Shown here piece by piece: positions 27,258 to 34,934 of a stretch of 64,000 nt of DNA. Numbering within the stretch: the first letter of the stretch is position 1; each line of letters opens with the position of its first letter. Source of the stretch: Pseudonocardia sp. (GTDB taxonomy: Bacteria; Actinomycetota; Actinomycetes; Mycobacteriales; Pseudonocardiaceae); contig JAOZVV010000018.1 in assembly GCA_025869365.1 (NCBI GenBank), positions 1 through 64,000 on the forward strand, given 5' to 3'. The translations under genes were made by a program, and so were the position numbers. Under the pieces are notes generated by a model, which did not search any database, was not told the DNA's origin, and saw only the letters and a list, made by a program, of their open reading frames with translations.

Positions 27258-28573
27258 TCGGCCGCCTCCAGGATCGCGACGACACCCTGCCCACCCGCGG
27301 CGCAGATGGAGATCAGCCCGCGGCCCGAGCCCTTCTCGTGGAGCTGTGTGGCCAGCGACGCCACGATCCGCCCGCCCGTCGCGGCGAAGGGGTGCCCGGC
27401 GGCGAGCGAGGAGCCGTTGACGTTGAGCTTCGCGCGGTCGATCGGGCCGAGCGGCGTGTCGAGTCCCAGCCGTTCCTTGCTGAAGGCCGGGTCCTCCCAG
27501 GCCTTCAGCGTCGCGAGCACGGTGGACGCGAACGCTTCGTGGATCTCGTAGAAGTCGAAGTCCTGCAACGTGAGCCCGTTGCGCGCCAGCAGCCGCGGGA
27601 CGGCGTGGACGGGCGCGGTGAGCAGCCCGTCGCGACCGTACCGATCGTCGGCTCCGCCTCCGTGCACGTAGTCCACGGCCGCGGTCTCGGCGTCCACGAA
27701 GTGCGCCAGGACCGGGAGCCGGTGCTCGGCGGCCCACTCGTCGGACCCGAGGAGGACGAGCGCGGAGCCGTCCGTCAGCGGGGTCGAGTTGCCCGCCGTC
27801 ATCGTCGCCCCCTCGCCCTTCCCGAAGACGGGTGTCAGGCGGGCGAGCTTCTCCACCGAGGAGTCCGGGCGCACGTTGTCGTCCCGGGTCAGACCCAGGT
27901 AGGGGGTGACCAGGTCGTCGAAGAAGCCGCGATCGTAGGCAGCGGCGAGGTGCTGGTGGCTGGCCGCGGCCAGCTCGTCCTGCGCCTCGCGGGACACGCC
28001 CCACTCCTTGGCGGTGATCGCCGCGTGCTCGCCCATCGACAGCCCGGTGCGCGGCTCGGAGTTCTGCGGGATCTCGGGCACGATCTGCCCGGGCCGCAGC
28101 TTGCCGAGCAGCTTCAGCCGGGCGCCGGCACTCCGGGCGGCGCCCAGGGCCACCAGGATCCGGCGCAGGTCCTCGTTGACGGCGATCGGCGCGTCGCTCG
28201 CGGTGTCCACGCCGCCGGCGACACCGCTGTCGATCTGCCCGAGCTTGATCTTGTTCGAGACGGCGATCGCCGCCTCCAGGCCGGTTCCGCACGCCTGCTG
28301 GACGTCGTAGGCCGGGGTCGAGGCCGCGAGCCGGCTACCGAGCACCGCCTCACGGGTGAGGTTGAAGTCCCGGGAGTGCTTGAGCACCGCGCCGGCGACC
28401 ACCTCCCCGAGGCGCTCGCCGGCGAGGCCGTAGCGGGCCACCAGCCCGTCGAGCGTGGCGGTGAGCATGTCCAGGTTCGACGCCCGCGCGTACCTCCCGT
28501 TGGCACGCGCGAACGGGATCCGGTTGCCCCCGATGACGGCGGCCTGCCGGACCGAGCTCTTCTTCGGGGCCAT
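27254..28573 (-). CDS. Thiolase (acetyl-CoA acyltransferase, FadA2-like)
   Basis: 439 residues. Nucleophile C95 in VQQACGTGLEA, the GNSTPLTDGSA segment, the His in NGSSLAAGHPFAATGGR and the second Cys in ISICAAGGQGV make a complete thiolase active site; FYEIHEAFA is also typical. It cleaves 3-ketoacyl-CoA with CoA or condenses two acyl-CoA. It heads the minus-strand operon thiolase-reductase-hydratase and faces a divergent TetR gene across a 93-nt region holding two palindromes. Confidence 0.93.
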   Translation of the reverse strand: MAPKKSSVRQAAVIGGNRIPFARANGRYARASNLDMLTATLDGLVARYGLAGERLGEVVAGAVLKHSRDFNLTREAVLGSRLAASTPAYDVQQACGTGLEAAIAVSNKIKLGQIDSGVAGGVDTASDAPIAVNEDLRRILVALGAARSAGARLKLLGKLRPGQIVPEIPQNSEPRTGLSMGEHAAITAKEWGVSREAQDELAAASHQHLAAAYDRGFFDDLVTPYLGLTRDDNVRPDSSVEKLARLTPVFGKGEGATMTAGNSTPLTDGSALVLLGSDEWAAEHRLPVLAHFVDAETAAVDYVHGGGADDRYGRDGLLTAPVHAVPRLLARNGLTLQDFDFYEIHEAFASTVLATLKAWEDPAFSKERLGLDTPLGPIDRAKLNVNGSSLAAGHPFAATGGRIVASLATQLHEKGSGRGLISICAAGGQGVVAILEAAE

Positions 28574-28619
28574 GGGCCCTCCTCCTGTGCGCTGACGACG
28601 TCACTGCCGGGTGAGGTGA

Positions 28620-28633
28620 CTACCCGCGAGTAG
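28620..28633. promoter_or_regulatory. Candidate operator palindrome 1
   Basis: CTACCCGCGAGTAG is a 14-bp palindrome apart from one pair of positions. It lies midway between the thiolase gene and the divergent TetR gene. Confidence 0.55.
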
Positions 28634-28635
28634 CT

Positions 28636-28650
28636 TGTACTCAAGGTACA
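28636..28650. promoter_or_regulatory. Candidate operator palindrome 2
   Basis: TGTACTCAAGGTACA, perfect 5-bp arms TGTAC/GTACA around a 5-nt centre. It lies just before the TACTCT -10 box of the TetR gene; a further GGTAC follows at 28652. Confidence 0.55.
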
Positions 28651-28653
28651 CGG

Positions 28654-28659
28654 TACTCT
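28654..28659 (+). promoter_or_regulatory. -10 box of leaderless TetR gene
   Basis: TACTCT, then 7 nt, then ATG 28667. Confidence 0.5.
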
Positions 28660-28666
28660 GAGTTCC

Positions 28667-29341
28667 ATGAAGACCCGAGACCGTCGGGACAGCCGGTGGG
28701 ACACCCACCGGGAGCAGCGGCGTGTCGAGCTGGTCACCGCCACCATCACCGCGGTCCGCCGGCACGGTGCCGGAGTCGGCATGGACGACATCGCCGCTGC
28801 GGCCGGCACCAGCAAGACCGCCGTCTACCGTCACTTCCGCGACCGCACCGGCCTGTACGAGGCCGTGTGCGAGACCGTCGCGAAGGTCCTGGTCGGACAG
28901 ATCCGCAAGGCCACGGACCGGGAGCTGGGTGCAACCGGCCGCGGGCCGCGCTTCGCCGTCTCCGAAGGTATCGACGCCTACCTGCGCCTGATCGAGTCGG
29001 ACCGGGAGGTGTACCTGTTCGTGGTACACCGACCACTCCTCGGTCCCGGCGCCCCCGCGGCGGGCGAGCCGGCGGCGGACCCGGTCACGGACCTCGTGAC
29101 CATGATCGGGGACCACGTCACCGACGTCATCGGGAAGCAGTTCCGCCGCAACGGTCTCACCGCCGCCCCCGCCCGCGCCCGCCCCGGGGGCCCCGGGCCC
29201 GCCGGCCCCCCCCGCCCCCCCCCCCACGACTGGATGTCCCGCCCCGACGGCACCACCCGGGACGAGCTCACCGCCCGTCTCACCGACCTCGCCTGGACCG
29301 GACTCGCCGGCCAGGCATCCTCCCCGGAGGTGACCGCATGA
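28667..29341 (+). CDS. TetR-family regulator of the beta-oxidation cluster, with abnormal low-complexity stretch
   Basis: 224 residues. The DNA-binding part (about 20-70) contains MDDIAAAAGTSKTAVYRHFRDRTGLYEAV. The ligand domain is normal up to about residue 163. It then becomes a Pro/Gly/Ala run (about 165-187) encoded by a very C-rich segment with an 8-C and an 11-C homopolymer (29206-29225). Normal helical sequence resumes at DWMSRPDGTTRDELTARLTDLAW. Homologues have a tryptophan-containing helix here, so this stretch may be an assembly error or a real expansion. The stop overlaps the acyl-CoA oxidase start (ATGA). It probably controls both divergent units. Confidence 0.83.
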   Translation: MKTRDRRDSRWDTHREQRRVELVTATITAVRRHGAGVGMDDIAAAAGTSKTAVYRHFRDRTGLYEAVCETVAKVLVGQIRKATDRELGATGRGPRFAVSEGIDAYLRLIESDREVYLFVVHRPLLGPGAPAAGEPAADPVTDLVTMIGDHVTDVIGKQFRRNGLTAAPARARPGGPGPAGPPRPPPHDWMSRPDGTTRDELTARLTDLAWTGLAGQASSPEVTA

Positions 29342-31314
29342 CCGCCGCCCCGAAGAACGACGCTGCGAAGAACGACACGGCTCCCTCGCTCGACGCACTC
29401 CGCACGACCCTCGACGGCCGGTGGGCCGACGTCCGCCAGGACGTCCGTTCCCGGATGGGCTCGTTCCGCCCGGCCAGCCCGGACCTGAGCACCGAGGACT
29501 ACCGCGCCCGCGTCCTCGAACTGGTGCGCGAGCTCGCGAGGACCGGACGGCCGCACACCGGCTTCGCCGAGGAGTACGGCGGTAAGGGGGACGTCGGCGG
29601 GGTCGTCGTGGCGTTCCAGGCGCTCGGTTACGGGGACCTGTCCCTGCTGGTCAAGGCCGGTGTGCAGTGGGGCCTGTTCGGCGGCGCGGTCCAGGTGCTC
29701 GGCACCTCCCGTCACCATGACGAGTACCTGCGCAGGATCATGGACGGCGAACTGCTCGGCTGCTTCGCGATGACCGAGACCGGGCACGGCTCGGACGTCC
29801 AGCACCTGCGCACGACCGCGACCTACGACCCGGCCACGCGCGAGTTCGTCATCGACACCCCCGAGCCCGGCGCGCGCAAGGACTACATCGGCAACGCCGC
29901 GCGGGACGGGCGGATGGCTGTCGTGTTCGCACAGCTGGTCACCGGGGGGACGTCGCACGGTGTGCACGCCTTCCTCACCCCCATCCGGGACGACGCGGGT
30001 GCGCCGATGCCCGGCATCGACATCGGGGACTGCGGGCACAAGGCCGGGCTGAACGGCGTGGACAACGGGCGCCTGACCTTCGACCACGTGCGCGTGCCCC
30101 GCGAAGCACTGCTCAACCGGTTCGCCGACGTCGCGGAGGACGGCACGTACTCCAGTTCGATCGACAACGAGAACCGCCGGTTCTTCACGATGCTCGGCAC
30201 GCTCGTCCGCGGCCGGATCAGCGTCGCGGGCGGGGCGGGCAGCGCCGCGCAGAAGGCGCTGGCGATCGCGATCCGCTACGGCGAGCGGCGCCGGCAGTTC
30301 AGCGACCCGGCGACCGGCGAGGAGGTGGTGGTCCTGGACTACCGCGCCCACCAGCGCAAGCTGCTCCCGGCGCTCGCCACGACCTACGCGCTGCAGTTCG
30401 CCCAGGACGACCTGGTCTCGCAGATGCACCGGCTGCAGTCCCCCGGCGCCGGGCCGGTCGACGAGGCCGCCCAACGCGACCTGGAGAACCGCGCGGCCGG
30501 GCTCAAGGCCGTCGGGACCTGGCACGCGACGGCGACGATCCAGACCTGCCGCGAGGCCTGCGGGGGCGCGGGTTACCTGTCCGAGAACCTGATCCCGCAG
30601 CTCAAGGCGGACACGGACGTCTTCACCACGTTCGAGGGCGACAACACCGTCCTGCTGCAGCTGGTCGGCAAGGGGATCATCGCGGACTACGGCAAGCGGG
30701 TCGGGGCACTGGGCCCGCTCGGCACGGTGCGCTTCGCGGGTGCGCAGGTGCTCGGCTCGGTCGTCGAGCGGACCGGCGTCAACAAGCTCCCGAGCCGGCT
30801 GCCGGGGCGCGGCTTCGCGCCGCGGGACCGCGCGCAGCAGCGCAGGCTGATCACGGACCGCGCCGAGCACCTGCTGGCGGGGGTGGCCCGCCGGTTGCGG
30901 CCCGCGCTGAAGAAGGGCGCGGACCAGTTCGGGATCTTCAACGCCGCGCAGGACCACATGCTCGCCGCCGCCCGCGCCCACGTCGACGCGCTGGTGCTGG
31001 AGTCCTTCGTGGACGCGATCGACCGGGTCGCGGACCCGGCGGTGAAGGCGCTGCTGGACACGGTGTGCGACCTGCACGCGCTCGCGGTGATCGAGCGGGA
31101 CCGGGCCTGGTTCCTGGAGCACGGCCGGCTCACCGCCGCGGAGAGCCGCGCGGTCACCGGCGCCGTCAACGACCTCTGCGCCGAGCTGCGCCCGCACGCC
31201 CGGTTGCTGGTCGACGCCTTCGGGATCCCGGAGGGCTGGCTCGCCTGCCCGATCCTGGAGGACCGGGCACCGACCGAGGCCGACTCCGAGCCCGTCCCCT
31301 CCCTCGTGGGCTGA
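29338..31314 (+). CDS. Acyl-CoA oxidase (peroxisomal ACOX type)
   Basis: 658 residues, far longer than acyl-CoA dehydrogenases (about 380). ACOX-type sequences are clear: FAMTETGHGSDVQHLRTTATYDPATREFVIDTP, GRISVAGGAGSAAQKALAIAIRYGERRRQF and ACGGAGYLSENLIPQLKADTDVFTTFEGDNTVLLQ, where the Glu in TFEGDN is the likely base. A C-terminal ACOX domain follows (about 475-640). It would oxidise acyl-CoA with O2, giving 2-enoyl-CoA and hydrogen peroxide. It is co-translated with the TetR gene and divergent from the thiolase operon, supplying the first beta-oxidation step. Confidence 0.92.
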   Translation: MTAAPKNDAAKNDTAPSLDALRTTLDGRWADVRQDVRSRMGSFRPASPDLSTEDYRARVLELVRELARTGRPHTGFAEEYGGKGDVGGVVVAFQALGYGDLSLLVKAGVQWGLFGGAVQVLGTSRHHDEYLRRIMDGELLGCFAMTETGHGSDVQHLRTTATYDPATREFVIDTPEPGARKDYIGNAARDGRMAVVFAQLVTGGTSHGVHAFLTPIRDDAGAPMPGIDIGDCGHKAGLNGVDNGRLTFDHVRVPREALLNRFADVAEDGTYSSSIDNENRRFFTMLGTLVRGRISVAGGAGSAAQKALAIAIRYGERRRQFSDPATGEEVVVLDYRAHQRKLLPALATTYALQFAQDDLVSQMHRLQSPGAGPVDEAAQRDLENRAAGLKAVGTWHATATIQTCREACGGAGYLSENLIPQLKADTDVFTTFEGDNTVLLQLVGKGIIADYGKRVGALGPLGTVRFAGAQVLGSVVERTGVNKLPSRLPGRGFAPRDRAQQRRLITDRAEHLLAGVARRLRPALKKGADQFGIFNAAQDHMLAAARAHVDALVLESFVDAIDRVADPAVKALLDTVCDLHALAVIERDRAWFLEHGRLTAAESRAVTGAVNDLCAELRPHARLLVDAFGIPEGWLACPILEDRAPTEADSEPVPSLVG

Positions 31315-31316
31315 CG

Positions 31317-31362
31317 ACCGTGCGCGGAGATCGTGGCCAGGGCGACGATCTCCGCGCACGGT
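31317..31362. terminator. Bidirectional hairpin terminator
   Basis: Two perfect 18-nt arms (31317-31334 and 31345-31362, beginning ACCGTGCGCGGAG) around a 10-nt loop. It lies 3 nt after the acyl-CoA oxidase stop and before the convergent TPR gene. There is no U tract, as usual in high-GC actinobacteria. Confidence 0.8.
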
Positions 31363-31384
31363 GTCGTTCGAGTTCCGGCTGCCG

Positions 31385-31741
31385 TCAGGCGGCGGAAACC
31401 CGCGCCTCACAGGAATCGCGGTCCTCCGCGTACCCCGGGTCCAGGGCGGCGGCCAGCCGCAGGTGCGGCAGGGCGTCGGCGTGCCGGCTCTGCCGCTGCA
31501 GGGTGCGGCCGAGCAGGGCGCGCGCGTAGGCGTCCGTGGGCGCGAGCTCGACCGCGCGGGTCAGCTCCTCCTCGGCGCGGCGCAGCTGCGCGGAGCGGTA
31601 GTAGGCGCGGGCCAGCAGCAGGCTGCCCGCGGCGCCGTCCCGCAGCTCGTCCGCGAGCGGCTCCAGCAGCGCCAGGGCGTCCAGGGGCCGGCCGCTCTCG
31701 AGTTGTCCCTCCGCGAGCCGGTAGATCAGAGCGGTGTCCAT
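31385..31741 (-). CDS. Small TPR-repeat protein
   Basis: 118 residues made of about three tetratricopeptide-like helix pairs (LIYRLAEGQLESGRPLDALALLEPL; AAGSLLLARAYYRSAQLRRAEEELTRAVELAPTDAYARALLG; then QSRHADALPHLRLAAALDPGYAE). Such modules mediate protein-protein contacts. The partner is unknown. An identical general layout occurs in a common family of small actinobacterial TPR proteins. A purine-rich GGGAGGGGG lies upstream; translation from further upstream is possible but adds no domain. Confidence 0.82.
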   Translation of the reverse strand: MDTALIYRLAEGQLESGRPLDALALLEPLADELRDGAAGSLLLARAYYRSAQLRRAEEELTRAVELAPTDAYARALLGRTLQRQSRHADALPHLRLAAALDPGYAEDRDSCEARVSAA

Positions 31742-31783
31742 ACCCACCCCAACCACATACCCCCTCCCGGTATTTCCACGCCC

Positions 31784-31789
31784 TATCGT
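31784..31789 (+). promoter_or_regulatory. -10 box of leaderless HAD gene
   Basis: TATCGT, then 7 nt, then GTG 31797. Confidence 0.5.
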
Positions 31790-31796
31790 GGGCCCC

Positions 31797-32423
31797 GTGA
31801 CCGATCTCGACACCGTGCGTCTCGACACCGTGCGCGCCGTGCTGTTCGACATGGACGGCACGCTCGTCGACTCCGACGCGGCCGTGGACCGGTCCTGGCG
31901 CACCTGGGCCGCCGAGTACGGCGCCGATGCCGAGCGCGCGATCCTGCTCGGGCACGGACGGCCGTCCGGGGACACGATCCGGGAGGTCCGCCCGGACCTC
32001 GACGAGGCGCAGACGCGCCGGGCGGCGGCCCGCCAGCTCGAGCTGCAGTACACGGACCTCGCCGACGTCGTCGCGGCTCCGGGGGCGCACCGGCTGCTCG
32101 CGGCGCTGCGCCTGCCCTGGGCGATCGTCACCAGCGCCGACCTCAGGCTGACCACGGCGCGGCTCGACGCCGCCGGGATCACCCCGCCCGAGGTCGTGAT
32201 CACCAGCGAGGACATCGTGCGGGGCAAGCCGGACCCGGACGGCTACCTGCAGGCCGCCGCCGCGCTGGGTGTCCGGCCGGAGGACTGCCTGGTCGTCGAG
32301 GACGCCGCCGCCGGACTCGAGGCGGCCCGCGCGGCCGGGGCGCGCACCGCGGCGTTGCGGGGCCTCGACGGCGACGTCCCGATCGCGACGCTCGACGATC
32401 TCCTCCCGCTGCTCGCCCCGTGA
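31797..32423 (+). CDS. HAD-family sugar-phosphate phosphatase (GPP/PGMB-like)
   Basis: 208 residues. Motif I FDMDGTLVDSD has nucleophile D18 and D20; motif II is VTSAD; motif III/IV are GKPDPDGY and VVEDAAAGLEAARAAG. A helical cap lies between motifs I and II (about 30-85). This is the subfamily I fold of phosphoglucomutase-like and 2-deoxyglucose-6-phosphate/glycerol-phosphate phosphatases. Substrate is not deducible. GTG 31797 is preferred to the longer frame starting at 31734 because of the correctly placed -10 box and fit to family length. Confidence 0.88.
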   Translation: MTDLDTVRLDTVRAVLFDMDGTLVDSDAAVDRSWRTWAAEYGADAERAILLGHGRPSGDTIREVRPDLDEAQTRRAAARQLELQYTDLADVVAAPGAHRLLAALRLPWAIVTSADLRLTTARLDAAGITPPEVVITSEDIVRGKPDPDGYLQAAAALGVRPEDCLVVEDAAAGLEAARAAGARTAALRGLDGDVPIATLDDLLPLLAP

Positions 32424-32433
32424 GCCCGCCGGG

Positions 32434-32805
32434 TCACCCCCGGGCCTCGACGACGTCCGGCACCCGGTCGTTGATCCAGCCGATCAGCCCGGCGAGGTGC
32501 TCGGTGAGGTCCCGGCCGAGCGCGGTGAGGCTGTAGGTCACCTGCGGCGGTGTCGTCGGGGCGACCGTGCGGTCCACGAAGCCGTCGGACTCGAGCGTCC
32601 GGAGCGTCTGGGCGAGCATCTTCTCGCTGACCCCGCCGACCTCCCGGCGCAGGGCGCTGAAGCGCCGCGCGTCCCGGGACAGCGCGACGAGCACGAGCAC
32701 CGCCCACTTGGACGTCACGTGGTCCAGGACGGTGCGTGCCGGACAGTTCTCGTCGAACGCGTCACCCGGGCCGGGCCAGCGGACCGTCTCCACCTGCGTG
32801 CTCAC
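32434..32805 (-). CDS. HxlR-family transcriptional regulator (QorR/YtfH-like)
   Basis: 123 residues, a winged-helix protein with CPARTVLDHVTSKWAVLVLVALSRDARRFSALRREVGGVSEKMLAQTLRTLESDGFVDR, the HxlR signature. The Cys near residue 21 is the conserved redox-sensing cysteine of many family members. It is divergent from an NmrA/QorB-like oxidoreductase gene, the same pairing as ytfH/ytfG (qorB) in E. coli and qorR/qor2 in Corynebacterium, so it likely represses both and responds to quinones or disulfide stress. GTG start. Confidence 0.9.
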   Translation of the reverse strand: MSTQVETVRWPGPGDAFDENCPARTVLDHVTSKWAVLVLVALSRDARRFSALRREVGGVSEKMLAQTLRTLESDGFVDRTVAPTTPPQVTYSLTALGRDLTEHLAGLIGWINDRVPDVVEARG

Positions 32806-32821
32806 GCCCGCCCCCTGTCCT

Positions 32822-32843
32822 TACCGAAAGGTATGTACTTACC
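32822..32843. promoter_or_regulatory. Candidate HxlR operator
   Basis: Two overlapping inverted repeats: TACCGAAAGGTA (32822-32833) and GGTATGTACTTACC (32830-32843). They lie in the divergent region between the HxlR gene and the oxidoreductase gene and stand out as AT-rich in a GC-rich background. Confidence 0.6.
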
Positions 32844-32914
32844 AAGAGTGAATACAACACCCTAGCGTCGTCCCGGCAACGAGGACGACGAGAACGACGA
32901 AGGGGAACACTGTG

Positions 32915-33730
32915 ATGATCGTGGTGACCGGCGTGACCGGCAGACTCGGGCGGGTCGTCGTGGAGGAGCTGCTGACGCGGGTCCCCGCGGGCGGGCTCGC
33001 CGCCGTGGCGCGGACCCCCGAGAAGGCCGCCGATCTGGCCGACCGCGGGGTCGACGTCCGCCGCGGGGACTACGAGGACCGGGCGAGCCTGGACGCGGCG
33101 TTCGCCGGTGCGGACGTCGTCCTGCTCGTCTCGTCGCCGGACGTCACCCCGGGCGCCCGGGCGCGGCAGCACGGGACGGCGATCGACGCGGCGAAGGCCG
33201 CGGGCGTCGGGCGGATCGTCTACACCAGCGCGATCAACGCGGACACCGGCCCGAGCTTCCTCGCGGACCACGCGACGACCGAGGCGTTGCTGCGGGACTC
33301 CGGCCTGGTGAGCACGGTCCTGCGCAACACCTTCTACTCGGACCTCTTCGTCAACCCGGGCACGGTGGCGGCGGCGGTCGACACCGGCGAGATCGTCTAC
33401 GCGGACGGCGGCCGGAGCCTCAACACCGCGACGATCCGGGACCTCGGGCTCGCCGCCGCCGTGGTGCTCACCGGCCGCGGCCACGAGGGCGCCCGCTACG
33501 AGCTGCGCGGCTCGCTCTGGACCTACGACGAGCTGGCCGCCGCGATCTCGGCGGAGTCCGGGAAGCCCGTCGTGCACCGGGAGATCCCGCTGTCCGAGGC
33601 CGGGGACGGGGCGTTCGTGGCCCAGCTGGTGAGCGGCGGGTTCTTCAGCGAGCCGTCCGAGGACCTGGAGAAGCTGCTCGGTCGCCCCGCGACGGGGATC
33701 CGGGAGCTCGTCCGGGCCGCGCTCGCCTGA
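32915..33730 (+). CDS. NmrA/QorB-like NAD(P)H-dependent quinone oxidoreductase
   Basis: 271 residues, atypical SDR. The glycine-rich VTGVTGRLGRVVVEELL motif is at the N terminus, followed by RGDYEDRASLDAAFAGADVVLLVSS and the family's STVLRNTFYSDLF and YADGGRSLNTATIRDLG segments. There is no classical YxxxK pair in the usual place, as in QorB and NmrA. It probably reduces quinones, in agreement with the divergent redox regulator. ATG 32915 is preferred; GTG 32912 is directly in front in frame. Ribosome binding site AAGGGGA. Confidence 0.88.
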   Translation: MIVVTGVTGRLGRVVVEELLTRVPAGGLAAVARTPEKAADLADRGVDVRRGDYEDRASLDAAFAGADVVLLVSSPDVTPGARARQHGTAIDAAKAAGVGRIVYTSAINADTGPSFLADHATTEALLRDSGLVSTVLRNTFYSDLFVNPGTVAAAVDTGEIVYADGGRSLNTATIRDLGLAAAVVLTGRGHEGARYELRGSLWTYDELAAAISAESGKPVVHREIPLSEAGDGAFVAQLVSGGFFSEPSEDLEKLLGRPATGIRELVRAALA

Positions 33731-33796
33731 CCGCGGCCCCGCCCCGGACACCGCCGGCGGGTTCGGGACGGACGGCGAGCCGGTCGGTGACGGGCA

Positions 33797-33825
33797 TTGC
33801 ACGGAAAGTGCGACAGGGATATACA
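33797..33825 (+). promoter_or_regulatory. Consensus-like sigma-A promoter of the GNAT gene
   Basis: TTGCAC at 33797-33802, a 17-nt spacer and TATACA at 33820-33825. This predicts transcription from about 33832 and a 5' leader of about 60 nt. The region 33780-33860 is much richer in A/T than its surroundings. Confidence 0.65.
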
Positions 33826-33892
33826 GGGCGAAGCACTCCTGTAAGACAAATCACCCTAATCGGACCGCGCGGGTGGGCCCTGGAGATCGTGC

Positions 33893-34906
33893 ATGCTGAC
33901 GCCACTCCCCTTCGCACCCCCGCCGGTCCGGACACCGGCAACCGGCACCCGCACCGTGGAACTGCTGGAGGACGGAGGCGCCGCCGCTGCCGACGCACAC
34001 TTCTTCCGCTCCGGGAGCTACCTCCGCGCGGAGGAGGTCACGCACACCCTGACCCTCCGGGCGGACGACGGATGGGCGGCCGTCCCGCTCGTCGTCCGGC
34101 CGATCGACGGGACCGGGCTCCGCGACGCCAGGTCGCCGTACGGCTACCCCGGGGGTCGCCGCGGCGGCGCGCAGCTCACGATCACACCGTCGGACCTCGC
34201 CCGGACCGGGCTGGTCTCGATCTTCCTCAGGGAGCGCGCCGTCGTCGGCACCTTCCGCGGCGGCCGGCCCGGTGGCCGGATCCACCTGCACGATCCGATG
34301 ATCGATCGATCGGTGGGCAAGAGCTTCCGGCGGGCGGTGCGGCGGTTGGAGGGCGCGGGCTTCGTCGCGACCCTCGTCGACGGGACGGACGTGAGTGCCG
34401 AACTCCTCGCCGCGTTCCGGGAGGTGTACCTGCAGACCATGCGCAGGCGGGGCGCCGCACCCCGGTTCCTGCACGATCTCGGCTACCTCCGGCTGTGTCT
34501 GGACAGCGCGGACACGTGGCTGACCTGCGTGCACTCCCCGGACGGCCGCCTCGCGGCGGCCGATCTCCTGGTCCGCAGCGACGACGTGCTGCACTCCTTC
34601 CTCTTCGGCACGGCGGACGAGTTCTGCGCGGACTCTCCCGGCAAGGTGGCGACGATCCGGGCGATGGACCTGGCCGACACCTTGCGGATCCCGTTCAACG
34701 TCGGCGGTGGCCTCACCCCGGGCGACGGCGTGGAACAGTCGAAACGGCAGTACTGCAACGTCGTGTCCGAGTTCCGCTGTCACGAAATCATCTGCGATCC
34801 GGACGCCTACCACTCCCTCCCCGCCGCGGCGGGGAGGGACGGCTTCTTCCCGCGCTACCGCGCGCCTGCTCTCGTCGCGACCGGCGCGGCGCCGGCAGGC
34901 GGCTGA
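33893..34906 (+). CDS. GNAT_6/FemAB-like acyltransferase domain protein
   Basis: 337 residues, soluble. The C-terminal half (about 145-300) has the features of the acetyltransferase/FemAB fold: SVGKSFRRAVRRLEGAGF, FREVYLQTMRRRGAAPRFL, RLAAADLLVRSDDVLHSFLFGTADEF, and RIPFNVGGGLTPGDGVEQSKRQY. Proteins of this type occur in exopolysaccharide, peptidoglycan and glycolipid decoration loci, but none lies here. The gene is alone, with its own near-consensus promoter and an AT-richer leader. The substrate is unknown. It may be laterally acquired. Confidence 0.75.
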   Translation: MLTPLPFAPPPVRTPATGTRTVELLEDGGAAAADAHFFRSGSYLRAEEVTHTLTLRADDGWAAVPLVVRPIDGTGLRDARSPYGYPGGRRGGAQLTITPSDLARTGLVSIFLRERAVVGTFRGGRPGGRIHLHDPMIDRSVGKSFRRAVRRLEGAGFVATLVDGTDVSAELLAAFREVYLQTMRRRGAAPRFLHDLGYLRLCLDSADTWLTCVHSPDGRLAAADLLVRSDDVLHSFLFGTADEFCADSPGKVATIRAMDLADTLRIPFNVGGGLTPGDGVEQSKRQYCNVVSEFRCHEIICDPDAYHSLPAAAGRDGFFPRYRAPALVATGAAPAGG

Positions 34907-34934
34907 CCGACCTCGGTCCGGCCCCGGCCCGGGA

